A DNA stretch of 13,218 bases from Alphaproteobacteria bacterium (lineage in GTDB: Bacteria > Pseudomonadota > Alphaproteobacteria > UBA828): positions 1-13,218 of the forward strand of contig JAJDVB010000024.1 of the NCBI GenBank assembly GCA_022826345.1. The letters run 5' to 3'. A program made the position numbers and the translations under genes. This document shows, one piece after another, positions 1 through 5,961 of the stretch (position 1 is its first letter; the number at the start of each line of letters is the position of its first letter). The notes beneath the pieces were generated by a model that saw only the letters and a program-made list of their open reading frames with translations, was not told the DNA's origin and did no database searches.

Positions 1-2
1 AG

Positions 3-92
3 GCCTGCTTGACGGGGTGGCAATGGCTGACCGACCAGCCCGACGTGATCACGAACACGACCCGGCGCAACTGGGCCGTCGCGCCATCGTGA
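3..92 (+). other. short open stretch at left edge, unrecognised
   Basis: A 29-codon open stretch enters from the left edge in frame 3 and stops at 90-92. Its composition (several Trp and Asp, e.g. GWQWLTDQPDV) looks more protein-like than the other frames, so it could be the tail of a gene lying mostly outside the window. It could equally be a remnant connected with the broken autotransporter downstream. I recognise no family, and no homology can be claimed from this length. Bases 93-150 hold no other feature that I can support. Confidence 0.15.
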
Positions 93-150
93 TGATCCCA
101 ATGCCTCACCGTATCGGTTCATATGAATTGCGCCCGGTATCAGCGGCGCG

Positions 151-720
151 GTGAACCTGGGCAGATCCGGGGTGGACATAGAGCGCTCCATGACGCTTGG
201 GCCGGCGGTGAACACCGAGCGCGGCTCGACGGCGGGGCGTCAGGTTGGGATCGATCTCGGCCTCGGCTGGACGATGGGCGAGGAGGAGGGAACCCGCCAC
301 GGGCCGGTGCTCGGCCTCTCCTGGCTCGATCAAGAGGTGAACGGCTACCGCGAGAGCGGAACCTCCGCCACCGCCATGAACTTCGCCGCATTCGAGCGCG
401 GCTCCCTCGTCGCCCGCGCGGGCTACCGGTTCTCGTTCGAGGTGGGCTCGGAGAGCCTCGGCATTCGTCCCTACGTTGCCGCCGCCTATGCCAAGGAGCT
501 CGATGGCGACCCCGTCTCGGTCACGGCAGGCTCCAACACCATGAACGGGCGGTTCACGGCGGATGGCTTCGTGCCGCCCGAGGACTGGCTGAGCGTCGAT
601 CTCGGCATTTCCATGAGCCTCGGCGGGCAGGCGAGCGCGGTCCTGGGCTACTCAGGCCGCACCGGCGACGGCTCCCGCAGCGACCACCTGGTGAACGTGG
701 GCCTGCGCGTCGTGTTTTAG
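151..720 (+). CDS. C-terminal autotransporter beta-barrel fragment (probably truncated gene)
   Basis: The 189-residue product looks like the last two thirds of an autotransporter beta-domain, the outer-membrane barrel of type V secretion. It has alternating hydrophobic strands separated by Gly-rich turns, a segment of the type DIERSMTLGPAVNTERGS, the stretch GYRESGTSATAMNF and the motif NTMNGRF. It ends in LVNVGLRVVF, whose terminal Phe is the classical outer-membrane protein signal for barrel insertion. A full beta-domain is usually about 250-300 residues and sits behind a signal peptide and passenger. Here the frame is closed by a TGA at 124-126, the first usable start is GTG at 151 (ATG at 190), and no matching passenger or early strands are seen in any upstream frame. 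It is therefore most likely a decayed or rearranged remnant that is not exported. The domain call is firm; the start and expression are not. Confidence 0.6.
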   Translation: MNLGRSGVDIERSMTLGPAVNTERGSTAGRQVGIDLGLGWTMGEEEGTRHGPVLGLSWLDQEVNGYRESGTSATAMNFAAFERGSLVARAGYRFSFEVGSESLGIRPYVAAAYAKELDGDPVSVTAGSNTMNGRFTADGFVPPEDWLSVDLGISMSLGGQASAVLGYSGRTGDGSRSDHLVNVGLRVVF

Positions 721-776
721 CTTGGGCGCTGGTTGGAAGTCGCTGGGAAGGCCAGCGGCGAGGTCGCTCAGCCAAG

Positions 777-793
777 CGTTGGCGCCGCCAACG
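777..793. repeat. short inverted repeat after autotransporter fragment
   Basis: A perfect 7-bp inverted repeat (CGTTGGC, loop GCC, GCCAACG) lies 56 bp after the autotransporter stop. There is no T-run on either side, so I do not call it an intrinsic terminator. The rest of 721-871 shows nothing else. Confidence 0.3.
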
Positions 794-871
794 AGCCAGG
801 CTCGAACAGGTCTAACTGAAGAGTTTGAGCAACGCCACCGCCGACCGCGGAACCTCCATTTGGGGATCAGG

Positions 872-961
872 TGGCGGAGGGGGTGGGATTCGAACCCACG
901 GTACGCTCACGCGTACAACGGTTTTCGAGACCGCCCCGTTCGACCACTCCGGCACCCCTCC
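872..961 (-). tRNA. tRNA-Ser (anticodon CGA)
   Basis: Read on the minus strand, this is a complete class II tRNA of 90 nt including an encoded CCA. The acceptor stem GGAGGGG pairs with CCCCTCC, with discriminator G followed by CCA. The anticodon stem GCGGT/ACCGT holds the loop CTCGAAA, giving anticodon CGA, which reads the Ser codon UCG. A long variable arm (TACGC-GTGA-GCGTA) is diagnostic of Ser, and the T-arm is GTGGG-TTCGAAT-CCCAC. Its 5' end lies 35 bp beyond the stop codon of the CoA-transferase gene on the same strand, so it might be reached by read-through from that operon. I see no obvious T-rich terminator beyond its 3' end. Confidence 0.97.
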
Positions 962-996
962 GCGGCCCGCCGCCCGTGGGGCAGCGCGGCCCCTAT

Positions 997-1869
997 CTAC
1001 GCCTGGCGGGCGCCCTCGGCAACCGCCGCGGCAGCGACGCTCCGCTCGTAGCCCGCGAAATCCTCGGTGCCGAGCACGTGCCGCTCCATCCAGGCGGTGA
1101 ACGCCTCTCGTGAACGTGCGATGGCATCCCAGGCCTCGTAGAACGTGTTGTCCCGCTTGTAGTAGCCGAGCGCGTAGGACGGCCTGGCCCCGCCGGGCGC
1201 GGGCGAGACCGCGGTGACCACCCAGTGCGGCAGGTGCACCGAGCCGGGCCTGGGCTTGAGCTCGTCCACGACCTCCTCCACCGTGACCAGCACCGTCCGG
1301 CTCGCGAGCGCCACCTCCTTCTGCACGCCGGAGATGCCCCAGAGCATGACGTTGCCCTTGCGATCCGCCTGCTGGGCGTGGATCACCGCGATGTCGGGGC
1401 AGATGGCGGGGCTCGCCGCGAGCTTCTCGCCCGTAAAGGGGCAGGTGATGAACTTGATGATCGGGTTGTGTGCCGGCAGGTCCGAGCCGACGTAGCCCCG
1501 GATCACCGAGAAGGGCAGTCCGCTCGCGCCCGCGACATAGGCGTTGGCGAGGTCTGCGTGGCTCCGCTCCTCGATCTCCAGCGGGCGCGGCCAGCCCTTC
1601 TCCACCGCATCGCGGAAGCGATGCAGCGAGCCTACCCCCGGATTGCCGCCCCAGGAGAAGACCAGCCGCTTGACGCAGCCCATGCCGATGAGTTGGTCGT
1701 AGATCAGGTCCGGCGTCATCCGCACCGCCGTGAGGTCCTTGAGGCCCGCGCGGATCACCGCGTGGCCCGCCGCATGGGGGATCAGGTGGGTGAACCCCTC
1801 CATGGCGACCGTATCGCCGTCATGGATGAGCGACGACACCGCGTCCGCGAGCGGGACGATCTCAGTCAT
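997..1869 (-). CDS. catI: CoA-transferase subunit A, CatI/GctA type (probable 3-oxoadipate CoA-transferase alpha subunit)
   Basis: The 290-residue protein is a family I CoA-transferase alpha subunit. It carries the block VAMEGFTHLIP at 21-31, RMTPDLIYDQLIGMGC at 50-65, FSWGGNPGVGSLHR at 71-84, YVAGASGLPF at 111-120 and VIHAQQADRKGNV at 162-174. It closely resembles, from memory, CatI of Pseudomonas knackmussii B13, which with CatJ moves CoA from succinyl-CoA to 3-oxoadipate in the cytosol; GctA (glutaconate) is the broader relative. In this family the CoA-accepting glutamate is in the B subunit. No B subunit lies next to it: 35 bp after the stop comes tRNA-Ser and then an autotransporter remnant. 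It starts 59 bp after the large dioxygenase subunit with no strong ribosome binding site, as the likely last gene of the operon. IpdA-type hydrolases are a distant alternative. The family is secure; the substrate is inferred from the neighbours. Confidence 0.88.
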   Translation of the reverse strand: MTEIVPLADAVSSLIHDGDTVAMEGFTHLIPHAAGHAVIRAGLKDLTAVRMTPDLIYDQLIGMGCVKRLVFSWGGNPGVGSLHRFRDAVEKGWPRPLEIEERSHADLANAYVAGASGLPFSVIRGYVGSDLPAHNPIIKFITCPFTGEKLAASPAICPDIAVIHAQQADRKGNVMLWGISGVQKEVALASRTVLVTVEEVVDELKPRPGSVHLPHWVVTAVSPAPGGARPSYALGYYKRDNTFYEAWDAIARSREAFTAWMERHVLGTEDFAGYERSVAAAAVAEGARQA

Positions 1870-1928
1870 GCGCCGGGCGTGATGGGGCGCGAACGGGCGC
1901 GGGCGGGTGGGGAGCGGGCGCGGGGCGG

Positions 1929-2912
1929 CTAGAAGCGCACGGGCACGATCGGCGCCTCGCCCTTAGCGATCATTTCGGGGATCGCGGGCGAGGCGTTCTC
2001 CCACACCAGCAGCATCGAACGCTTGGGCGAGAAGCCCTGGTGGCGGATGTCGGCCGGCATGCAGGCGACATCACCGGCCCGCATGGTCACCACCGCGCGG
2101 GGGTCGCCCGAATGCTTGTCCTTTACGTCCCAGACGATCTCGTCCGAGAGCTGGATGAACCACTCGACCCGGTCGTTGCCGTGCTCCACCGGCAGGATGA
2201 ACTCCTCCGACGTGGGGCAGAACAGGCTGTCCTTCACCACGGAGCAGACGGACGGGTTCCAGGTCACGTCCGAGCGCGAGAGGTACGCAAAGAGATTGAA
2301 GGACTGCACCTCGTTCTCGAAGCCGGGCTCGATCTCGACCTCCGGCTCGTCCTGCGCCACGTCGGCGAACATGCGGTTGACCGGGTAGCCGCTCTCGTCG
2401 GTACGGAGCGGCGCATCGTCGGGCAGGCCCACCATGCGCTTCGCCGTCACCCGCACGCGGCCGAGGGCCTCGGGGTTGCGCCCGCTCTTGCGGCCGAAGG
2501 GCTGCGCGGTCTCCTGCGGGGCCGTGAAGGGGTCGTAGCCGGCGTTGGTCCAATCATCGAGCATCGCCTGGAAGGTCGCCCTCAGGTCGTCGGAATCGAT
2601 CGTCTCCGAATAGTCGCGGCCGTTGTCTCGGTAGGCGTCGTTGAAGCGCCCGATGTAGAGCTCGACCTGGCCGTAGAGATTGGTGGTGCCGAAGACGTCG
2701 TCGAAGTTGAGGGTGCCGTAAAAGAAGTTCCACGCCACCTCGCGCACCAGCGCGCGCAGGAAGGCATCCACTGGCATCAGATGGGAGCCGTCCGGCCAGG
2801 TGACATAGGCGAAATATTCGTCGCGGCGAAAGCCGAAACCGCCGATCTGGAAGGTGCGGTAGCCGGTGTAGTTGTCGGGATCGGAGGCCGCGTAGGCCAG
2901 TTGCGTCGCCAT
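1929..2912 (-). CDS. hapD: hydroquinone 1,2-dioxygenase, large (catalytic) subunit, HapD/PnpD type
   Basis: The 327-residue protein matches the large subunit of two-component Fe(II) hydroquinone dioxygenases (HapD of P. fluorescens ACB, PnpD of the 4-nitrophenol pathway), which cleave hydroquinone to 4-hydroxymuconic semialdehyde. The C-terminal cupin-like part (about 215-327) contains EHGNDRVE, a His244-x-Asn246-x3-Glu250 motif, and ADIRHQG with His291. As I recall it, PnpD binds iron through His256, Asn258, Glu262 and His303, which has the same +2, +6 and +47 spacing. The tail (RSMLLVWENASP and a final Phe) is also typical. The ATG at 2912 is chosen because it lies 5 nt after the small-subunit stop with GAGGAG just upstream, which gives translational coupling. 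A longer open frame to 3275 merely runs through the upstream gene. The substrate could be a substituted hydroquinone or related phenol. Confidence 0.85.
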   Translation of the reverse strand: MATQLAYAASDPDNYTGYRTFQIGGFGFRRDEYFAYVTWPDGSHLMPVDAFLRALVREVAWNFFYGTLNFDDVFGTTNLYGQVELYIGRFNDAYRDNGRDYSETIDSDDLRATFQAMLDDWTNAGYDPFTAPQETAQPFGRKSGRNPEALGRVRVTAKRMVGLPDDAPLRTDESGYPVNRMFADVAQDEPEVEIEPGFENEVQSFNLFAYLSRSDVTWNPSVCSVVKDSLFCPTSEEFILPVEHGNDRVEWFIQLSDEIVWDVKDKHSGDPRAVVTMRAGDVACMPADIRHQGFSPKRSMLLVWENASPAIPEMIAKGEAPIVPVRF

Positions 2913-2917
2913 CGTGC

Positions 2918-3415
2918 TCACTCCTCGCCGGTCTGGCAGATTTCGGCCCAGCGCTCGATCGTAAGCGGGCCGTCGATCGTCTGGAACAGGACCACGCTCG
3001 GCGCCTCGGCCGAGATACGGTAGGCGGCGTTGGCCGGCAGCAGGGTCAGGTGGCCCTTCCCGGCGCGGATGCGACCCATGCGGGGGCCCTCCGGCTCGCC
3101 GTCCAGCGCGTGCGCGCCGTCGCCCTCGGGCGCGTCGCCGCCATGCCTCATCAGCTCGACCTCGATCCGGCCGTCGAGGCAGAGCGCGAACTCGTCGTGG
3201 CCCGCCGTGAACCAGGGCGAGGCGCCGTCGACGCGCATGATCTCGATCGCGTACTCCAGGTTCTTGGCGACGCACACCCGCTCGAACGGCGCCGACTTGC
3301 CCGCCACCTCGAACACATTGGAGAAAACATAGTTGCGCGGATCGTCGTTGATGATGTGGACCCCGCCCTTGCGGTAGTCGTCGAGCGATCCGAGCTCAGT
3401 GGTGTAGTCGGACAT
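2918..3415 (-). CDS. hapC: hydroquinone 1,2-dioxygenase, small subunit, HapC/PnpC type
   Basis: This 165-residue (about 18 kDa) cupin-fold protein has the size and order expected for the small subunit of the hydroquinone dioxygenase heterotetramer; HapC is about 18 kDa and is encoded just before hapD. Recognisable blocks are LGSLDDYRKG near the N-terminus, DDPRNYVFSNVFEVA at 24-38, SPWFTAGHDEFALCLDGRIEVEL at 66-88 (quoted in pieces: SPWFTAGHDEF, DGRIEVEL), ALDGEPEGPRMGRI at 103-116 and a closing GPLTIERWAEIC. The iron in the characterised enzyme is held by the large subunit; this one is structural or shapes the active site. A GGAG sits just upstream of the ATG. The gene starts 86 bp after the enoyl-CoA hydratase stop, and that gap contains a possible separate promoter. 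Confidence 0.84.
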   Translation of the reverse strand: MSDYTTELGSLDDYRKGGVHIINDDPRNYVFSNVFEVAGKSAPFERVCVAKNLEYAIEIMRVDGASPWFTAGHDEFALCLDGRIEVELMRHGGDAPEGDGAHALDGEPEGPRMGRIRAGKGHLTLLPANAAYRISAEAPSVVLFQTIDGPLTIERWAEICQTGEE

Positions 3416-3454
3416 AGGCTCCGCCCCTTGCCCTTGGTTCGTGCTGTCGCCGTG

Positions 3455-3460
3455 ATTTTA
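3455..3460 (-). promoter_or_regulatory. possible -10 element for hapCD-catI
   Basis: In the 86-bp gap upstream of the small dioxygenase subunit, the minus strand has TAAAAT (5 of 6 to TATAAT) about 40 nt before the ATG. I cannot find a convincing -35 at 16-18 bp, so a factor-dependent promoter or chance is possible. The gap is larger than others in the cluster, which fits a second transcription start here. Confidence 0.22.
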
Positions 3461-3501
3461 GCCGAAACTGCTAGCGCGAAAACCCACCGAGCGTCGAGCG
3501 T

Positions 3502-4308
3502 TCATCGCCTGGCGTCGCGCCAGGCGATGGCGGCGCGCAGGCCCTGGGTTCGCGTGATCTCGAGGAATTCACGCTTGGTTGCGGTGCCCTCAGCCTCGAT
3601 CAGGAGGTCCTGGTCGAGCGCCATTTCCAGCGCTTCGTCGAAGCCCATCAGGCGGTACATGCGGTTGATCGTGGCTTTGGTGCGCTTGAGCAGCGCGGGT
3701 TCGATAGCGGCCATGCGCCGGGCGAGCCCAAGCGCGGCCTCCACCTCCTCGCCCACCGGCACGACGCGGTTGATGAGCCCGATCTCGCAGGCACGCTGGG
3801 CACAGATCTCGTCCTCGCCGGTGAGCAGGATTTCCTTTGCGTGCTTGGGCCCGGTGAGCCAGGGCATCAGCATCACGACGATACCGGCGCCGAAGCGGAG
3901 CTCCGGCTCGCCGAAGCGGGCGTCGTCTGCCGCCACGGTCACGTCGCAGGCGAGCGCAAGCTCGCATCCGCCGGCGAGCGCCGGCCCCCGCACCGCAGCC
4001 ACCGTCGGCTTCGAGAGGTGCCAGAAGCGCATCACGGTGTCGAAATCGTCCCGCAGCACATCGCGCCATTGGGCGACCCCTTCGGGCGGTGCCGCGGCCT
4101 GCTCCTTGAGGTCGAAGCCCGACGAGAAGGCACCGCCCGCGCCGGTCACGACCAGCGCCCGGATCGACTCATCGCCCTCGACCGCATCGCACGCCGCGTT
4201 GAGCTCAGCCAGCATGGTCCGGTTGATGGCGTTGGCGCGCTCGGGCCGGTTGAGCGTGACGAGCGCGACCGCCGCCCGTCGCTCGAACGTGATGCATTCG
4301 TGGTCCAT
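3502..4308 (-). CDS. enoyl-CoA hydratase/isomerase family protein (crotonase)
   Basis: The 268-residue cytosolic protein is a crotonase-fold enzyme. The oxyanion-hole segment GAGGAFSSGFDLKE lies at 57-69 and the second at GPALAGGCELALACD (108-122). The two acid/base glutamates of true enoyl-CoA hydratases are kept as Glu116 (GGCE) and Glu136 (GEPEL), with the 20-residue spacing of rat Glu144/Glu164, so hydratase chemistry on a CoA thioester is plausible; isomerase or hydrolase activity cannot be excluded. The start at 4308 (MDHECITF) fits the family N-terminus and leaves 40 bp after the upstream gene. An in-frame start at 4356 would overlap that gene by 8 bp and add 16 atypical residues. Its place between a flavin monooxygenase and a ring-cleaving dioxygenase suggests a step after CoA activation, but no substrate can be read from sequence. 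Confidence 0.88.
   Translation of the reverse strand: MDHECITFERRAAVALVTLNRPERANAINRTMLAELNAACDAVEGDESIRALVVTGAGGAFSSGFDLKEQAAAPPEGVAQWRDVLRDDFDTVMRFWHLSKPTVAAVRGPALAGGCELALACDVTVAADDARFGEPELRFGAGIVVMLMPWLTGPKHAKEILLTGEDEICAQRACEIGLINRVVPVGEEVEAALGLARRMAAIEPALLKRTKATINRMYRLMGFDEALEMALDQDLLIEAEGTATKREFLEITRTQGLRAAIAWRDARR
3504..3528 (-). terminator. perfect hairpin at the enoyl-CoA hydratase stop codon
   Basis: An exact 11-bp inverted repeat (ATCGCCTGGCG, loop TCG, CGCCAGGCGAT) covers the last codons and the final base of the stop codon of the crotonase gene. On the minus strand a TTTT run follows only about 20 nt later, so it is not a textbook intrinsic terminator. It may act as a partial terminator, an mRNA end-stabiliser or a divider between the two halves of the cluster. 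Confidence 0.4.
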
Positions 4309-4348
4309 CGCAGGCCCCCGTACGGATGTGCCGGGCGCGAGCCCAGTC

Positions 4349-5494
4349 CTACACACGCAGCCCCGCTTGCCGCATCAGCGGCATCACCTTTTCGCCAAAG
4401 TATTTCAGCTCCTCGTGGTAATCGAGCCACGAGAGAATGAAGCCTTCGACGCCGATGTCGGCGATGGCGAGCATCTTGTCCACCACTTGCTCCGGCGTTC
4501 CAACCAGCGGGTAGCCGCCCCAGCCGGCGATGAAGCGCTCGCCCATGGCGCGAAGCTGCTCCTTGTTCGAGCCGTAGGAGTAGTTCTCGCCCAGCATCAG
4601 CTCGATGATCGTGTTGGTGGCGCCCCAGTCGCCTTCGTCCACGATGCGCCGGTAGAGCGCCTGCGCCTCGACCTCGGTATCGCGGCAACACACTAGACCG
4701 TAGCTCATCACGCCGCAGCGGCGGCCGTGCCTTGCGGCGCGGGCGTGAATGTCCTTCACGATTTCCTCCGCCTTCTCCATCGTCGTGATCGAGAGGAAGT
4801 TGAAATCGGCGAGCTTGGCGGAGAACTCGCGGCCGGCAGGCGACGAGCCCGCGTTGATTACCACCGGATGGGGCTGCTGAAGCGGCTTCGGCGCCAGAAA
4901 GCCCTGGTTGACCCTGTAGTACGCGCCCTCGTGGTCGAAGTCGTCCTCGGCCCAGAGCCGCTTCACGATGGAGAGCCACTCGTCCGCCATGACGTAGCGC
5001 TCGTCGTGCTCCAACTGATCCATGCCGAACATCTCGATCTCCGGCTTGAACCAGCCGCAAACGACGTTGAGGCCGAAGCGCCCGCTCGAAATGTTGTCGA
5101 TGGTCGCCGCCTGCTTGGCGGCGAAGATGGGGTGTACCGTCGGCACGTGGGACGTGGCAAAGACCATGATGTCGGTCGTGTGGCAGGCCATCGCGGCGGC
5201 CCAGGTGTAGACCTCCAGATTGTTGCCGTTGAACTGCGTGGTTCCGCCGAAGTGCCGCCAGCGCCCCACCGGCACCAGCAACTCGAAGCCAAGGCGGTCG
5301 GCAAGCTGGCTGATCTTCACGCTGTGCTCGTAGGTGGGCTCGAAGGTCGTCTCGGCGTGCGTGATGGTGCAGCCGTTGGAGCAGTTCTGCCCGAAGACGC
5401 CGAGCTTGAAGCGGTTCTCGTTGAAGACCGGCACGTTGCGAGCGCGCCATTCGGCCGCGTCGTCGGGGTGCATTGTCGTGTTTAGGGTGTCCAT
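4349..5494 (-). CDS. LLM-class flavin-dependent monooxygenase (RutA/SfnG-like)
   Basis: The 381-residue protein belongs to the bacterial luciferase-like (TIM-barrel) flavin monooxygenases that use FMNH2 from a separate reductase. Family blocks are KISQLADRLGFELLVPVGRW at 60-79, HPIFAAKQAATIDNISSGRF at 121-140, LNVVCGWFKPEIEMFG at 142-157, LEHDERY at 161-167, PHPVVINAGSSPAGREFSA at 208-226 and a RutA-like tail FILSWLDYHEELKYFGEKV at 352-370. It resembles both RutA (pyrimidine ring opening) and SfnG (dimethylsulfone monooxygenase). The segment CSNGCTITHAETTF at 38-51 is RutA-like. No reductase partner is present in the window. It is the first gene of the minus-strand cluster. Starts at 5545 and 5473 are possible; none has a clear ribosome binding site, and 5494 is a compromise. 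The substrate is unknown. Confidence 0.82.
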   Translation of the reverse strand: MDTLNTTMHPDDAAEWRARNVPVFNENRFKLGVFGQNCSNGCTITHAETTFEPTYEHSVKISQLADRLGFELLVPVGRWRHFGGTTQFNGNNLEVYTWAAAMACHTTDIMVFATSHVPTVHPIFAAKQAATIDNISSGRFGLNVVCGWFKPEIEMFGMDQLEHDERYVMADEWLSIVKRLWAEDDFDHEGAYYRVNQGFLAPKPLQQPHPVVINAGSSPAGREFSAKLADFNFLSITTMEKAEEIVKDIHARAARHGRRCGVMSYGLVCCRDTEVEAQALYRRIVDEGDWGATNTIIELMLGENYSYGSNKEQLRAMGERFIAGWGGYPLVGTPEQVVDKMLAIADIGVEGFILSWLDYHEELKYFGEKVMPLMRQAGLRV

Positions 5495-5610
5495 GGATCG
5501 GTATGTTTGCCTTGCGGAAAGGGAATGCGGCTGGGGTGGGATCATATGTCGTTGGGCAGTGAACGCCGCCGCTAACTTACAACGCAGGCCGACAAGGTCC
5601 GAGACAATGC

Positions 5611-5639
5611 TTGACCTGCCCGCGCGGGGGCTTCAGAGT
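5611..5639 (+). promoter_or_regulatory. possible promoter for the small membrane protein gene
   Basis: TTGACC at 5611-5616 is followed after 17 bp by CAGAGT, a good -35 with a poor -10. It sits in the 214-bp divergent gap (5495-5708) between the flavin monooxygenase and the small membrane protein, about 70 nt before the latter's start. A 10-nt palindrome CCCGCGCGGG (5619-5628) falls in the spacer. I see no convincing promoter for the minus-strand gene in this gap. Confidence 0.22.
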
Positions 5640-5708
5640 GACCGTCAAACAGGACGGCGTTCCGGCGGCCCGAGCTGCGCGGCGCGTCGTGTGACGGGAG
5701 CGTGAGAC

Positions 5709-5861
5709 ATGTTCAGCCCGATGAAGCTGCTTATCCTCGTGGTGCTGATTGCGGCCGTCTGGTTCGGCTTCAAGGCAATCGGCCGGGTGCGCGCCAAGGC
5801 CAGGGCCGCGGAGCCGCTCGAGCACGAGGAGCACCAGAACATCGACGACAACAGCCGCTAA
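5709..5861 (+). CDS. small single-pass inner-membrane protein upstream of glyQ
   Basis: This 50-residue ORF begins MFSPMKLLILVVLIAAVWFG. One hydrophobic helix (about residues 6-21) is followed by a basic stretch (K-IGRVRAKARA) and an acidic, His/Asn-rich tail ending IDDNSR. By the positive-inside rule the C-terminus would face the cytoplasm. A GGGAG ribosome binding site ends 7 nt before the ATG, which supports real translation. It is too short for ordinary ORF cut-offs. I recall similar tiny proteins next to glyQ in other alphaproteobacteria, but no function is known to me. The stop lies 100 bp before glyQ on the same strand. Confidence 0.7.
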   Translation: MFSPMKLLILVVLIAAVWFGFKAIGRVRAKARAAEPLEHEEHQNIDDNSR

Positions 5862-5898
5862 CGCACGCTCCCGCGGCAACTGCGGGGCATCCGCGCGG

Positions 5899-5927
5899 TT
5901 GACCGTTGCCTGAGCGGGGGGCATTGT
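5899..5927 (+). promoter_or_regulatory. possible glyQ promoter
   Basis: TTGACC (5899-5904), a 17-bp spacer and CATTGT (5922-5927) lie about 35 nt before the glyQ start. The -35 is good and the -10 weak (3 of 6), as is common in GC-rich alphaproteobacteria. The remainder of the 100-bp gap shows no riboswitch or T-box-like structure. Confidence 0.28.
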
Positions 5928-5961
5928 CCGCCCGCCCTTTCATCCGAATCGCTGGCCTTCG

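Noticed and set aside
123..815. 230-codon frame overlapping the autotransporter fragment
   Set aside because: Arg/Gly-rich out-of-frame translation. The other frame gives barrel strands and a terminal Phe.
997..1869. IpdA-type ring-opening hydrolase instead of CoA-transferase A, given the crotonase neighbour
   Set aside because: Motifs such as EGFTHLIP, FSWGGNPGVGSLHR and VIHAQQADRKGNV match CatI/GctA better, and no IpdB or steroid genes are present.
2913..3275. N-terminal extension of the large dioxygenase subunit back to 3275
   Set aside because: It reads through the small-subunit gene in another frame with Arg/Gly-rich, low-complexity sequence. The ATG at 2912 has a GAGGAG site and the family N-terminus.
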